Source: WLMZ01 sp039920665
GTDB lineage: Bacteria > Actinomycetota > Acidimicrobiia > Acidimicrobiales > Ilumatobacteraceae
DNA length: 32,622 nucleotides
Reading direction: 5' to 3'
Assembly: GCA_039920665.1 (NCBI GenBank)
Contig: JBDSDH010000248.1
Span: 1-32,622, forward strand
Position numbers and translations under genes: made by a program. The notes beneath the pieces are model-generated. The model was not told the origin of the DNA. It made no database searches and was given only the letters and a program-made list of their open reading frames with translations. Below, piece after piece: positions 32,419-32,622 of the stretch. Positions within the stretch are counted from its first letter, which is position 1. Every line of letters begins with the position of its first letter.

Positions 32419-32622
32419 TCAGATGTCGGTATCGGGTTTGACCAACGCTTCGACGTCGACATCTCGGTCGAGCAGGTTGATGTCGTCGGCGTCGACGATA
32501 TCGATGTCTCGCTCGTTCACCTCTGGTTGCTCCTGCAGAGACCGTTCCGCGAACGACTCGTCGGTGACGTCGGCATCGGCGAAGGGAATGCCGACCGGTG
32601 AGTCCGGTGGAAAGTCGACCTT
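32419..32622 (-). CDS. C-terminus of an acidic protein of unknown function (partial)
   Basis: Sixty-seven residues in an open minus-strand frame enter from the right edge and stop at 32419-32421. They are strongly acidic, with repeats of the DID/DVD/DAD type (NERDIDIVDADDINLLDRDVD) and an earlier PPDSPVGIPFADADVTDE. No fold is recognisable; a disordered tail is likely. The frame is in phase from the edge to the stop with no break, but nothing more can be said without upstream sequence. Confidence 0.6.
   Translation of the reverse strand, partial: KVDFPPDSPVGIPFADADVTDESFAERSLQEQPEVNERDIDIVDADDINLLDRDVDVEALVKPDTDI

Noticed and set aside
1..32622. CRISPR arrays, tRNA/rRNA genes, transposases, phage genes
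   Set aside because: Reading both strands gave no regularly spaced repeats, cloverleaf-like conserved blocks, transposase motifs or phage structural genes. A tRNA could still be missed by eye, but gene spacing leaves little room.

Overview
The window is high-GC DNA with frequent GTG starts, many 1-4 base gene overlaps and long antisense shadow frames. Together with gene content (MacB-like ABC pairs, a SARP regulator, a luciferase-like flavin enzyme, paired DUF202 proteins, Amt/PII) this suggests an Actinomycetota chromosome, probably Acidimicrobiia (an Ilumatobacter-like lineage). That placement is inference; no rRNA, tRNA, phage, IS element or CRISPR array was seen.

Layout. 1-4829: a 5'-truncated ABC exporter (+) converging on a MacB/FtsX-type permease and ATPase pair (-). 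4830-5533: 704 bases without an intact gene, holding an inverted repeat, two ~63-base direct repeats and, between them, a frameshifted AbiEi/DUF559-type pseudogene. 5534-7831: a penicillin-binding D,D-carboxypeptidase and a luciferase-like flavin enzyme (+), ended by a hairpin and an 8-base tandem repeat. 7906-8354: a wrecked toxin-antitoxin pair. 8431-9213: a small SARP regulator.

9223-17296 (-) is the most unusual part: four tightly packed genes transcribed in the order cysteine-rich repeat protein, HopA1-like protein, [RRE-like]-kinase-LanC fusion, and a 1279-residue subtilase/von Willebrand A protein. The middle two, read in order, reproduce the lyase-kinase-cyclase order of class III/IV lanthipeptide synthetases, but split in two with a HopA1-like lyase as in class V. 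The cysteine-rich protein is a candidate substrate and the protease a candidate processing enzyme. A tandem heptamer with 11-base period lies upstream of the operon and could be a SARP site.

17451-21653: a methyltransferase (+), a flavoprotein/ferredoxin-NADP reductase fusion (-), and an acyltransferase plus flavin-nucleotide-binding protein pair (-). 21669-23919 (+): an internally deleted PNPOx-like pseudogene, then an overlapping three-gene unit (ferritin-like protein, two DUF202 membrane proteins), closed by a strong two-way hairpin. 23987-25598 (-): amt-glnB nitrogen operon with a GAAAC-n6-GAAAC element upstream. 25734-29477 (-): a drug-efflux operon (DHA2 exporter, TetR regulator, second MFS transporter) with candidate operators in the divergent region. 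29612-31725 (+): an ABC-2 type exporter pair. 31749-32297 (-): a bacterioferritin-like protein, then the acidic C-terminus of an unknown protein running off the right edge.
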